Assembly: GCA_018263005.1 (NCBI GenBank)
Contig: JADFDH010000003.1
Span: forward strand, 148,223-212,222
Source: Methanobacterium sp.
Lineage (GTDB): Archaea; Methanobacteriota; Methanobacteria; Methanobacteriales; Methanobacteriaceae
Reading direction: 5' to 3'
DNA length: 64,000 bases
Shown here: positions 53,751 to 62,800 of the stretch, piece by piece
Position numbering within the stretch: the first letter of the stretch is position 1
How the letters are laid out: the number at the start of each line of letters is the position of its first letter
Made by a program: the position numbers and the translations under genes
The notes under the pieces: model-generated
What the model was told of the DNA's origin: nothing
The model's input: only the letters and a program-made list of their open reading frames with translations
Database searches by the model: none

Positions 53751-55826
53751 TTATACTGGTTTTTCCTGGAAGGTTATGGTGAAGCTGGTTCCCTGGTGTC
53801 CGTCTACATCTACCTGGGCGTCGATTTGCTGGGTGAGAGCATCCACTAAGCGCAGGCCGAAGGAGTCTGATTCTTCCACGTTGAAATCTTCGGGCAGTCC
53901 CACTCCATCATCTTCCACGATGAGCATATAGTTTTCCCCTTCTTTATGGAAGCTGACTTTGATGGTTCCCTCCCGATCATCAGGGAAGGCGTGTTTCAGG
54001 CTGTTGGTGAACAGTTCATTGAAGATCAATCCCAGGGGTATGGCGGTGTCCACATCTAATATGAGATTCTTCTCCAGGTCCATATCTAATCTGATGAGGG
54101 CGCTGTTTAAGGCGTAAGTGTTGTAGAGTTCATGTCCCAGTGATTGGATGTATTCTTCGAAGTCTAAACGTTTGGCTTCCCCGGATTGGTAGAGTTTTTC
54201 ATGGATCATGGCCATGGATCTGGTCCGGTTCTCACTTTCCTCAAATAGGGATATTGATTTTTGATCATCCACATAGGATGATTGTAGAGAGAGCAGGCTG
54301 GTGATGATCAGTAAGTTGTTCTTAACCCGGTGATGTATCTCCCCGATTAACATGTCCTTATCCTTAAGGGATTGTTTGATCTGTTCCTCGGCTTTTTTAC
54401 GGTCCGTTATGTCTACAAAGCTTTCTAGGAGATGTTCTTTTCCGTTGAGTGTTATTTTGACCACGTTTTTTATGATGGGTATTTCTTCACCATCGATGTT
54501 TATTAATATTCTCTCTGAATTATCTAATTCCTGGTTTAAGTCTAGGATGGGGCATTTATCCTCCTCTGCGGGGCACATGAATTTGTGGCAGACCTTTCCG
54601 ATGATCTGGTCCTTGCTGGTTCCGATGAGTTTGGCGGCTACATCATTTACATCTACAATTGTTTTAGTCTCCGCATCCACCACAATTATACCGGTTTGTA
54701 CGGCGGAGAAAATAGTTTTTTCATAGTTTTCTTTTTCTTTAAGTGCTTCTTCTGTCCTTTTTTTCTCGGTTATATCCCGGGCTATGCTGGATGCTCCTAT
54801 GATTTCTCCATCAGCATTATAGGTGGGGGATAGGGTTAGGGATATGTCGATTATTCCTCCGTCCTTTCGTATGCGCTCTGTTTCATAGTGCTGGACATGT
54901 TTTCCTTTTGATATTTTTCCCATTAGAATGGGGAAGTCATCTCGATGCTGGGGAGGTATTAATTGATATATTGATTTTCCCAGGATTTCTTCTTCTTTGT
55001 ATCCGTATATATATTCTGCTCCTTTATTCCAGCTGGTTATGGTTCCGTCTAAGGTTTTCCCGATTATCGCATCGTCGGTTGATTCCACGATAGCTGCTAG
55101 TAGGTTTTTCTTCTCTTCCATCATCTTTCGTTCGGTGACGTCCCGTACTATGCCGGTGAAATAGGTTTTATCATTGGATTTCCAGCTGGATATGGATGCT
55201 TCTATGGGGAATTCCGTACCATCCTTGCGGATGCCTGTTGATTCCAGGGTTCTGTTCATTAATCTATGATCACCGTTTCGTGGATAGTTCTTTAGGATGT
55301 CCCTTATGTTTTCTTTATCTTCTTCTTTCAGGAGGATGGTTACCTCTTTTCCTATCAGTTCTCCGGGTTGGTATTTGAAGATTTCCAGGATGCATTCATT
55401 GGCATAGATTATTTTTCCCTGATCATCTGAGGTTAATATTCCATCCGCCGCGCTTTGTGCAACTGATTTGAATTTCCCCTCACTTTCTCGGATTTTCCTC
55501 TCGTCTGCTGTTATTATCTCGCTGAGTATGGTCACCACAGCACCGATGAAGATGAACATCATTGACCGGAACAGGTCACTGGTAAGTGAGTTTACTCCGG
55601 ACACGAGGTCGCTGCCTATTAAGATGATGGAAAGCAGGATAGGGATGATCATTCCCTTTCGCTGCCACCATAGTGTTGCTAATATGATGGGTATGTAGAA
55701 GAAGTGGGTGAACACTATGGCCTCTTTAAGGATGAAATGGAAGTAATAGGTTAAGAAAACCGCCACTGCCAGGAGTAATATTAGGGTGAGTATTTTTAGT
55801 TTTTCACTCTTAAGAGATAATTCCAT
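53751..55826 (-). CDS. Membrane PAS sensor histidine kinase (HisKA_2 type)
   Basis: A 691-residue sensor. Residues about 10-105 hold four hydrophobic segments (membrane anchor or sensor of the MASE kind); three PAS domains follow (KFKSVAQSAADGILTSDDQG, then VESTDDAIIGKTLDG, then TIFSAVQTGIIVVDAET), each with a C-terminal S-box motif; the kinase core has the H-box GEIHHRVKNNLLIITSLLS with the phospho-accepting His, NELFTNSLKHAFPD (N-box) and VEDDGVGLPED (G1). Such kinases are frequent in Methanobacterium and usually act with stand-alone receiver proteins; no response regulator lies beside it here. The third PAS has a CPAEEDKCPI pair of cysteines that could bind metal or sense redox. Signal unknown. 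Confidence 0.92.
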   Translation of the reverse strand: MELSLKSEKLKILTLILLLAVAVFLTYYFHFILKEAIVFTHFFYIPIILATLWWQRKGMIIPILLSIILIGSDLVSGVNSLTSDLFRSMMFIFIGAVVTILSEIITADERKIRESEGKFKSVAQSAADGILTSDDQGKIIYANECILEIFKYQPGELIGKEVTILLKEEDKENIRDILKNYPRNGDHRLMNRTLESTGIRKDGTEFPIEASISSWKSNDKTYFTGIVRDVTERKMMEEKKNLLAAIVESTDDAIIGKTLDGTITSWNKGAEYIYGYKEEEILGKSIYQLIPPQHRDDFPILMGKISKGKHVQHYETERIRKDGGIIDISLTLSPTYNADGEIIGASSIARDITEKKRTEEALKEKENYEKTIFSAVQTGIIVVDAETKTIVDVNDVAAKLIGTSKDQIIGKVCHKFMCPAEEDKCPILDLNQELDNSERILINIDGEEIPIIKNVVKITLNGKEHLLESFVDITDRKKAEEQIKQSLKDKDMLIGEIHHRVKNNLLIITSLLSLQSSYVDDQKSISLFEESENRTRSMAMIHEKLYQSGEAKRLDFEEYIQSLGHELYNTYALNSALIRLDMDLEKNLILDVDTAIPLGLIFNELFTNSLKHAFPDDREGTIKVSFHKEGENYMLIVEDDGVGLPEDFNVEESDSFGLRLVDALTQQIDAQVDVDGHQGTSFTITFQEKPV

Positions 55827-55970
55827 GATAATCTTAGGAATTATTTCTCATTGATAGTATTTAAATTTTGAACATTTTTCAAATATTATATCCCGTTTAT
55901 AAGTGGTTGAAATAGAAAAATAGTTCAATTAGGGAGGATTTTATGGGAAATGTTAAAAATGGGGGGATGT

Positions 55971-56320
55971 TCATCCTCTTATATAAATCAGTATCTGTTT
56001 GATGAATTCTTTAAAATCATCACTTTCTTTTTCCATCAGATGGAAAATTCTAATTTTTTCGATGCCTATGTATCGGTGAATCAGTACATTCCTAGATTTA
56101 GCCATTTCCTGCATTTTCTGGGAGAGTGATTCGTCGAGTATGTTCTGCTCTTTCAGGATCAGGAAGATGTCCTTATAATCTAAGGGTCTTCGAAAGCCCC
56201 GGATGGATGATATGGTTACTGATGTCTATGCAGGCCTCTATAGACTCCAGTAAAGCCCTGTTTAGCTGGGAAAGTTTTCCAATTCCTGGTGATGAGGGTT
56301 GCGTTATCTCCAGCGCTTGA
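55971..56320 (-). pseudogene. Second HEPN/DUF86 toxin remnant, truncated and frame broken
   Basis: The first frame, open after a TAA, gives QLNRALLESIEACIDISNHI and then stops; past the G4 run at 56197-56200 the other frame gives FRRPLDYKDIFLILKEQN, LDESLSQKMQEMAKS and the HEPN motif RNVLIHRY, ending LIYIRG. Removing one G joins them. About 30 N-terminal residues and any start codon are missing, and no partner nucleotidyltransferase is visible. It is a relic of a second HEPN toxin. Confidence 0.7.
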
Positions 56321-56443
56321 CTAAATTTTTAATGAGTATCTGAAGTTGAACTGTACTTTTGGATTGTAAAATTCCTTGTTAGATGTGACATAGATAAAAA
56401 TATCAAGCTTACCATTATCTGCCAGAGTGACCATAATCCGCAT
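56321..56443 (-). CDS. Very small open reading frame, unknown
   Basis: Forty codons (MRIMVTLADNGKLDIFIYVT, then PKVQFNFRYSLKI) from an ATG with AGAGGG four bases upstream and a TATA-like sequence about 45 bases before it. It ends directly before the HEPN relic. It may be a real small protein, or the surviving end of an antitoxin or other lost gene. No family recognised. Confidence 0.35.
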   Translation of the reverse strand: MRIMVTLADNGKLDIFIYVTSNKEFYNPKVQFNFRYSLKI

Positions 56444-56745
56444 GTAACCCTCTAAATCTGCTTAATTAATAAAAAACGGCCTTAATATATTTATATCTGG
56501 TATCTAACTCATTATACCATGGATTTGATCCTGATCAAGGGATATGAAATTTAAATAGTCTATCCTGTAAGCTAGAGGGGTTTATATTAAATCTGGTGCC
56601 TAATGATGACTATCATATAAGCATAGTGGTATTGGTGTTCTTGCGTACTTTTAACTGGTTTTAAAAAAGTATGAATGAACATACCAATTTGATAGAACAA
56701 CTTCTTTAATCCATACAAAATGAAAATAAAAGATTATAAAACTTT
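56444..56745. other. Intergenic stretch between small ORF and MazF relic
   Basis: About 300 AT-rich bases. Apart from the TATA-like sequence listed at 56481-56496 I see no gene, RNA or repeat; all frames are interrupted often. Confidence 0.4.
56481..56496 (-). promoter_or_regulatory. TATA-like promoter element
   Basis: ATATAAATATATTAAG on the minus strand lies about 40-50 bases before the ATG of the small ORF at 56443, a usual distance for an archaeal TATA box with a short leader. Confidence 0.35.
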
Positions 56746-57076
56746 TCAGAGAGTAAATATCTTTTTTAGCTTTTCGTTAATTTCAAGGGTTATATTTCCA
56801 TCTAAATTTCCAAGTTCTCCAATCACAAGATTCTTTGATATTGTGGCTATCTTGTCCAATCTTATTATAGAATCTGTTTTCAGACCAGAAACTTTAAATG
56901 ATGGGTTACCTTTTTCAATAATAACACCTGTTTTGGAAGGTACATGGGGGTACTTTTGATGAAATGAAAGATACAATAAGGTCTCTTTCACCATCATATA
57001 TCACCAATGCTGGTCTTAGTTTAGATGCAGTAAGATCAGTGAAAGGAAAGGGCAGAAGAACAAATTTACCCTTCAT
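56746..57076 (-). pseudogene. mazF: MazF/PemK-type mRNA interferase, frame broken
   Basis: ATG start at 57076, overlapping the upstream antitoxin by four bases (ATGA). The first frame gives MKGKFVLLPFPFTDLTASKL, RPALVIYDGERD and VSFISSKVP, the classical MazF opening; after a C5 run (plus strand G5 at 56946-56950) it stops. The other frame carries on with HVPSKTGVIIEKG, LKTDSIIRLDKIATISKN and LVIGELG. Removing one C restores the family fold. The toxin cannot be made in one piece as written. Confidence 0.8.
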
Positions 57077-57264
57077 TTATATCTTACCTTCAGATCATCT
57101 AAGGTGTAAATATCTGGCTCTTCACTTAAAAAAGAAGATAAAGATTTTTCAGATAGTTTCATGATGGACATGATTTCTTTTTCTTCTAATAGCATATCTA
57201 ATTTTTTAGATATACCACTAATTTGTTCTTTTATCTCATTAATCTCTACATTTATGTCAGTCAA
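57073..57264 (-). CDS. Small antitoxin-like partner of the MazF-type toxin
   Basis: A 63-residue, mainly helical, acidic protein (EINEIKEQISGISKKLDMLL, then SIMKLSEKSLSSFLSEEPDI). TTG start with GGTGGT seven bases upstream. Its stop overlaps the start of the MazF-type gene (ATGA), so the two are translationally coupled, as in toxin-antitoxin operons. It has no obvious AbrB fold; similar short helical partners of PemK-type toxins occur in methanogens. Antitoxin role by context only. Confidence 0.6.
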   Translation of the reverse strand: MTDINVEINEIKEQISGISKKLDMLLEEKEIMSIMKLSEKSLSSFLSEEPDIYTLDDLKVRYK

Positions 57265-57425
57265 CTATAATACCACCAATAGTAATTCTTGTAGTTTTTA
57301 ATATTAATAAATATTGATTATGCCAATTTACATTTTAAAAAAAGGTGCTTTTAAATTTTTACAGTAATTAGGGGTCTATTTGCGAGATTTATAGCATACC
57401 TGTCTAATTTTTTTAATAACAATTG

Positions 57426-57670
57426 TCATAGGCCTTTAGGATCCTTTTTTCTTTCAAATTCTTCATTAAATTCTTCCACAGTAACATCCGTAATTTTGAG
57501 AATTCTTCGTAATGTACCTTTCTTAAGGGTTTTATGTAATGGAACAGAAAATACCCTGTGATCTTTCTTTAAAACTAAATGGTCTCCTTTACCCGATCTA
57601 ACAGAAAATCCTAATTTAACCAAGGGCTTTAACTGTTTGTCTGCCAGAAACTGTCTGACTTCTTAGACAC
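57426..57670 (-). pseudogene. hicA: HicA mRNA interferase, frame broken
   Basis: The main open frame holds VKLGFSVRSGKGDHLVLKK with the catalytic His and VPLHKTLKKGTLRRILK, VTVEEF, which is HicA without its first 20 or so residues. The missing start (QTVSGRQTVKAL) is present in another frame just upstream; one extra T at 57621-57628 separates them. Another shift near 57655 seems needed to connect a GTG start at 57670, which overlaps the end of hicB. A TTG at 57623 could give a truncated product lacking the first strand and helix. Confidence 0.75.
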
Positions 57671-57875
57671 TCAACTCCACCTTAGAAATCTCATTGTTTT
57701 TACTTAGCTTTTTAGTTTCCTGTTCCAGTGCTTCTAGAACATGTTCTATTGCAATTTTCATATTCTCAAGGGTTTCTTCCTTAGATTCCCCTTGGCTTAT
57801 TGCACCTGGAAGTTCAAAGCATTGGGCAGAATAACCTCCTTCTTCTTCCTTCTCCAGGATGATAGTATATTTCAT
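57663..57875 (-). CDS. hicB: HicB antitoxin
   Basis: A 70-residue HicB-type protein: MKYTIILEKEEEGGYSAQCF, ELPGAISQGESKEETLENMK and EHVLEALE match the partly degraded RNase H-like HicB fold. It lacks an obvious C-terminal DNA-binding domain, as in many archaeal HicB proteins. It lies directly before hicA, the usual archaeal order. The frame is intact. Confidence 0.85.
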   Translation of the reverse strand: MKYTIILEKEEEGGYSAQCFELPGAISQGESKEETLENMKIAIEHVLEALEQETKKLSKNNEISKVELSV

Positions 57876-58188
57876 GGAAGATTCTATGTTGTTTTTTGAT
57901 ATAAATAATGTTTACAATAAAAAAAAATTTCTTAAACAATCTTTAAATTATCCACTAAGACTAAACTAAGAAAATAATGTTATCTAAGGCCCAATTCATA
58001 GATAAAATCATAATCATTAAATCTGATCTCCTATCAGGGAAAAGTTATTAAGGAAATAATGTTACTTATTCATGGAATAAATAGTAAGCACTTGCTATTT
58101 TATAAATCTACAACTAGAATTGGATATAATTAAAAAAAAATAGGAAAAAATAGGATTTGTTCATAATGAACATCTCCAGAAACTTTCT
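57876..58188. other. Intergenic stretch, no gene seen
   Basis: About 310 AT-rich bases upstream of hicB. On the minus strand TTTATAAAATAG near 58095-58110 resembles a TATA box, too far from hicB to be sure. The block around 57983-57998 reads TTGGGCCTTAGA on the minus strand and resembles short sequences near 46910 and 63925. No coding remnant seen. Confidence 0.35.
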
Positions 58189-59031
58189 TCAAACAAACAT
58201 CTCAATTGGGAAGGAGAACATGTTGATGTTCACCGAACCAATGCCTAAAATGTTTTCTATGTTCAGTTTGATTGATTTACTCTGGTAGTTCTTGGTCTCG
58301 ATCTCGGTGTTGTTGGTGGTGTTGACCAGTACATTGAATTCTTCTCTTGGGAATAGCATACCCCCTATATCATAGGTTCCTCTCACCCGGTATCCTGTGT
58401 TTTCCGCGGATGGTATTTCCAGGGTCACCCCTCCGATCTGTATGTTGGTGGTGATGTTTCCACCTGTTTTCATCCGGTTAGGTAGGGTTTTGATCATGAA
58501 CCCGCCCAGGTTAGTTTTAAGGTCCGTCCGGTTGAACGTGGCATCGCCTAATAGGAGCATGCCCCCGCCGATGTATTGCTGGGTGATGTTGAGGTTGTCC
58601 ATTTTAGCCTGGTTATCTAAGAGGATGCCGAAGCCACCGATCTTATTATTGATGGTGGTGTTGTAGGTGCAGCGGTTTCCCAGGTTGATGTTGGCATTAC
58701 CATCATCCAATGTTATATTCACATCTAAAACATCCCCATTCCTGGTGTAGGTGACGTTCGGTTCCTTAGTGCCTTTATCCCGGTCTATGGTGATGTTGTA
58801 CAGGTTATCGGATTTGTTCTGGAACTTCATCCCCAGGCCGGTGGTGTTTCCGTTGAAGTTAAGGTTAACCCGGTTAACACCGGTCATCTGAGCATCGGAT
58901 AAGGTGTAGTTGCTAATTATGGTTTCTTCCTGCTGGTACTGGGGTACCATGATCATACTATAGGCTGCCGCCACTAATGATAAGAGGAGAATTATTATGA
59001 TTAGTATTCCCCCTATTCTAATGGTTTCCAT
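58189..59031 (-). CDS. Membrane-anchored toast-rack-like (DUF4097-type) protein
   Basis: A 280-residue protein: membrane segment at residues 7-28, then a regular beta-solenoid-like domain of short strands (GVNRVNLNFNG, GNANINLGNRC, GGFGILLDN, GGGMLLLGD, GGFMIKTLPN, GGVTLEIPSA) of the kind in the DUF4097/LiaF-type toast-rack family. The domain should face outside. In bacteria such proteins take part in envelope-stress sensing; no function is known in methanogens. The preceding Yip1-like gene is separated by one base, so they form an operon. Confidence 0.75.
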   Translation of the reverse strand: METIRIGGILIIIILLLSLVAAAYSMIMVPQYQQEETIISNYTLSDAQMTGVNRVNLNFNGNTTGLGMKFQNKSDNLYNITIDRDKGTKEPNVTYTRNGDVLDVNITLDDGNANINLGNRCTYNTTINNKIGGFGILLDNQAKMDNLNITQQYIGGGMLLLGDATFNRTDLKTNLGGFMIKTLPNRMKTGGNITTNIQIGGVTLEIPSAENTGYRVRGTYDIGGMLFPREEFNVLVNTTNNTEIETKNYQSKSIKLNIENILGIGSVNINMFSFPIEMFV

Positions 59032-59032
59032 C

Positions 59033-59581
59033 TTATAACACCCCCATTAAAAATCCGATCAAGGCTATTAATAGGAAGGGTATTCCTATAACGGATAGGA
59101 AGGCCCGTCCATAGCCGATCTTATATACTTTGTCCACGGCCACCACTAACAGGATCACCATCCACAGTACCATGAGCAGCCATAATATCATCGCCGCCAA
59201 TATCAACTTACCGGATGCCATGAACAGGGCCAGTCCCAGAACACCCCAGATGAAAGCCACAGAAGTGAAGCTGAAAACACAGTATAAGGTGGTGAATTTC
59301 CCCTCACCCTTAAACAGGTACTTAGCGATGAGATGACTGATCACCGTCCAGACCAATATCTTAACAAAGGCTAGGATTATGAATAGAACCAACAACCCCA
59401 CAGCCAAGGCGAAGTTATTCAGCAAAGCCCCAGTCATAAAACCCAGAAAGGCCGAGAAAAACACTAAAAAATACAAGCCCAACCGGGTCTTACCCTCCTC
59501 CAGAACCATCTGGAAGAACTTCTCCGGTTCCCAAAGAACCAGAACCATACTATCAAAAAAACTAAGAATCTTCTCTAACAA
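59033..59581 (-). CDS. Yip1-like multi-span membrane protein
   Basis: About 182 residues with five hydrophobic segments and the YIP1-type opening LWEPEKFFQMVLEE, typical of archaeal and bacterial Yip1-domain proteins. I chose the TTG at 59581, nine bases after GGGAGGG (MLEKILSFFDS); the listed alternative at 59599 would put that site inside the gene. It is followed after one base by the toast-rack-like gene. Function unknown; possibly a small envelope module together with that gene. Confidence 0.8.
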   Translation of the reverse strand: MLEKILSFFDSMVLVLWEPEKFFQMVLEEGKTRLGLYFLVFFSAFLGFMTGALLNNFALAVGLLVLFIILAFVKILVWTVISHLIAKYLFKGEGKFTTLYCVFSFTSVAFIWGVLGLALFMASGKLILAAMILWLLMVLWMVILLVVAVDKVYKIGYGRAFLSVIGIPFLLIALIGFLMGVL

Positions 59582-59883
59582 AAATACCAACCCTCCCAAA
59601 AAATATTATAATTATATAATATGAACTTTGCATTTAATATGATCTTTGCATGAAAAATTTTATTTCCATAAAAAATTTCAAAAGATATTATCTTAAAAAT
59701 AGAATAACAACGAATAGGATGATATTATATTATTTACCTGTGCATCCTCTTTTCTCTCTCTTAATAAATTAAAATTAAAATTATATTAATTCAGACCAAT
59801 AAATAAGCTATTAATAGGAATGGTTACCTTAAAGAGAATTTTAATCATTTATTATTTTGATAAATATAAAAAAGAAAAGAAAT

Positions 59884-62800
59884 TTAATTCCTTTTTGAAA
59901 CTATCAACCCAGTGAGAACCATTAAAATAGCTAAGAACATTAATGGGAATGGTATTCCTGTATTCTGCATTCCTATGTTATTGTCTGATGTTCCATTTTG
60001 ATTTTCATTGTTATTCTCATGGTTATTATCTTGTTCTTGGTTTCCATTTTCCGATAGAATAGTGATGGTTTCGGAGTCAATGAAGTTTTGATTATTAGGA
60101 TTGTCAGTGATTATCATAGGGTTTACTGTATATGTTCCTTCTTTTAATGCTTTTAGGGTCAGGCATAGGCTGAGTTCTCCGAATTCAGTATCCTCTATAT
60201 CCCAGGTAAGTATTCTATTTAGGGGATCGTAATTCCAGTATCCTTGTTCAGCGTTTGCGGTGATGAATAACAATCCTTCAGGGATGGGTATTTCTATTTT
60301 ATCATTTTCAGTGGTTACTGGTAATCTATTACCCAGATTGAAGCAGATGTTAAATTCCTCTCCAACTATGGGATTATGTACTATTTGAGCACCGGTTGGT
60401 ATAGTAATGTTGACAGTTGATTGGTTATTGTTTACATTGGGGTCGTATTGGCTCTGTTCTTTGATACTGGCAGTGTTGTTGAAGGTTCCGTATTGGTTTA
60501 CCTGTCCATAAATTATGAGTTCATAGTAGTCTCCGGGTTGAAGGTCGGGTAGTGTCCAAATCCCAGTATTGATATCATATGCCGGGTCTAATTCTATCCA
60601 GGTGATTTCTTGGTCATAGGTGGTCCAGTAATAAAGGCATTTATACCAGTTAGTTGGGTATATTTCGGATAGTTTGAGATTGGTGGCTGTGTCTGGCCCA
60701 TTATTTCCGATGATGATGTGATATTCTACGGAATCTCCGTATATTATCTGTCCATTGGCATGGCTGAAGTTTACTGCGGTTTTTGTTACATAGGTGTCTG
60801 CGAATTTTTCCACTGTTAAATCAGTGCATACTGTTTGATGATCAACCGTAGCACATACTTTACCACTGCCTGAAATAGTTGCAGTAAATATGGAATTTGA
60901 AGTACCATTAAGAGTAACACCATTCACGGGATTTAAGATTCCTAGATTAGTTGAGAATAATACTGGAATATTGTTAGGTACATATTTTCCATACATGGTA
61001 AGGGTGTTCTGTCCCACGTTGTTCATGATAAGGTTAGAGGTGATGTTTGAATTGATGGTATGACTTAAAACAGAGGGATTGGCATTTATGTTCAGTTGGA
61101 GATAGGGTGTATAATTCATGGAGCTAATATGGGTACCCATGAATTGAGATAGTATTTCATTGTTGTAATTGTTGGTTCCCCACCAGTTGTTCTGGAAGTT
61201 AATATTTGTATCTGCAGCCATTAAATTTAAGTATACGGCTTGTGGGGTGTTATCTACGATGCGGTTGAAGTTAACATAGAAATTTTGGTTGTCGTTGGAA
61301 TAAAATGCTCCGCCTACTCCATCGGCACCGTTACTTCCCTGGGGCGCTATAAAACCTAAGCCTGCTTTGTTGTTGGTGAATGTGCTTTCAAGTATTTGTA
61401 GAATTAATTTATGATCGAAGACTGAATTTATAGCAATTGCACCACCATAACCACCGTTTCCACCAACACCGATTGGTGGATTACCACTGCTCCATCTACC
61501 GGCTGCACCACCGTTACCGGCACTGTTATTGTTAAATGTGGTGTTATTGATGTTTATATGGAGATTTAGCATGCTAGTTGTGTAGATGTATATTGCTCCA
61601 CCGGAGCCTCCGGTTCCTCCTTTACCAGGAATTCGTTTGGCAGGATCCATATTAGTACCGACGTACATATCACTACCGGCCCCACCATCACCAGCGTGGT
61701 TGTCAGAAATGATGCAGTTGTTTATGTTGATGGGTTGATTTAAAATGTAAAGAGCACCACCGTATCCACCGGTATTACCGTTTTCTGGTTCAGAATCACT
61801 GCACGGTGAACCTGCTCCACCGATTCCAGCCGCGTTACCAGTCATTATAACATTATCTAGTGAAGTTAGTATTCCTACGTTATATATTCCCCCTCCATTA
61901 CCACCGATTCCTGGAATAGCTGGAGTTTTTTCACCAGGGGGATATAAAGTATTGTCCACTTCATATTTGCCTCCGGCACCACCGGTTCCGGCAGTGTTGT
62001 TTGCTATGGTAATATTGGTTAAGGGGTTTATGGTTCCGATATTATAGATACCCCCTCCGTTTCCACCGTTTCCACCGTTTCCAGGATTATAGTAGTTGGG
62101 ATCGGAATTTGCATCGAATATGCATCGTCCTAATCCACCCTGTCCTCCGTTTCCGGCGGAGTTGCTGCTGATGATGGTGGATCCGGTTATGGTGAGGATT
62201 GCTGCGGTGCTGTTGTATATTCCACCGCCATCGCCACCGCGGCCTCCAATTCTTCCATTGAACATGAGGGTGGATTGTCCGCCGGTTCCTCCATTTCCGG
62301 CTTTGTTACTGGAGATGTTACAGTTGTTGATGGTGACTGTTCCGAAGTTGATGATGGCTCCTCCACTGCCACCATCTCCTCCTTCTCCACCACCGAAGTT
62401 GAGGTATTTATCATTGGTCACTCCGCTGTGACCATTACCTGCCTGGTTATTGTTTATGGTACATCCATCTAAGGTCATGGTGGCTGATGCTTCATTGTAG
62501 AATGCCCCTCCATTTCCACCGTCTCCCCCATTAGAATTAAGGGTGTCAGGGTTACCACCTGCTCCTCCTTTATTATAGGAGATGGTGGCGTCTGTTAGGT
62601 GACAGGTTCCCGTGTTAAATATCGCACCACCTTTACCACCATTCCCGGCTGATTCCTCGGTGACATTGGATGTTCCACCGGTTCCTGCGGCGTTATTGGT
62701 GATTATGGTGTTGGTTCCGGTTATGGTCAGGTTTCCGGTGTTATATATGCCTCCACCGTAACCTCCTTCTCCGCCATGACCATCGACGTTTACCACAGTA

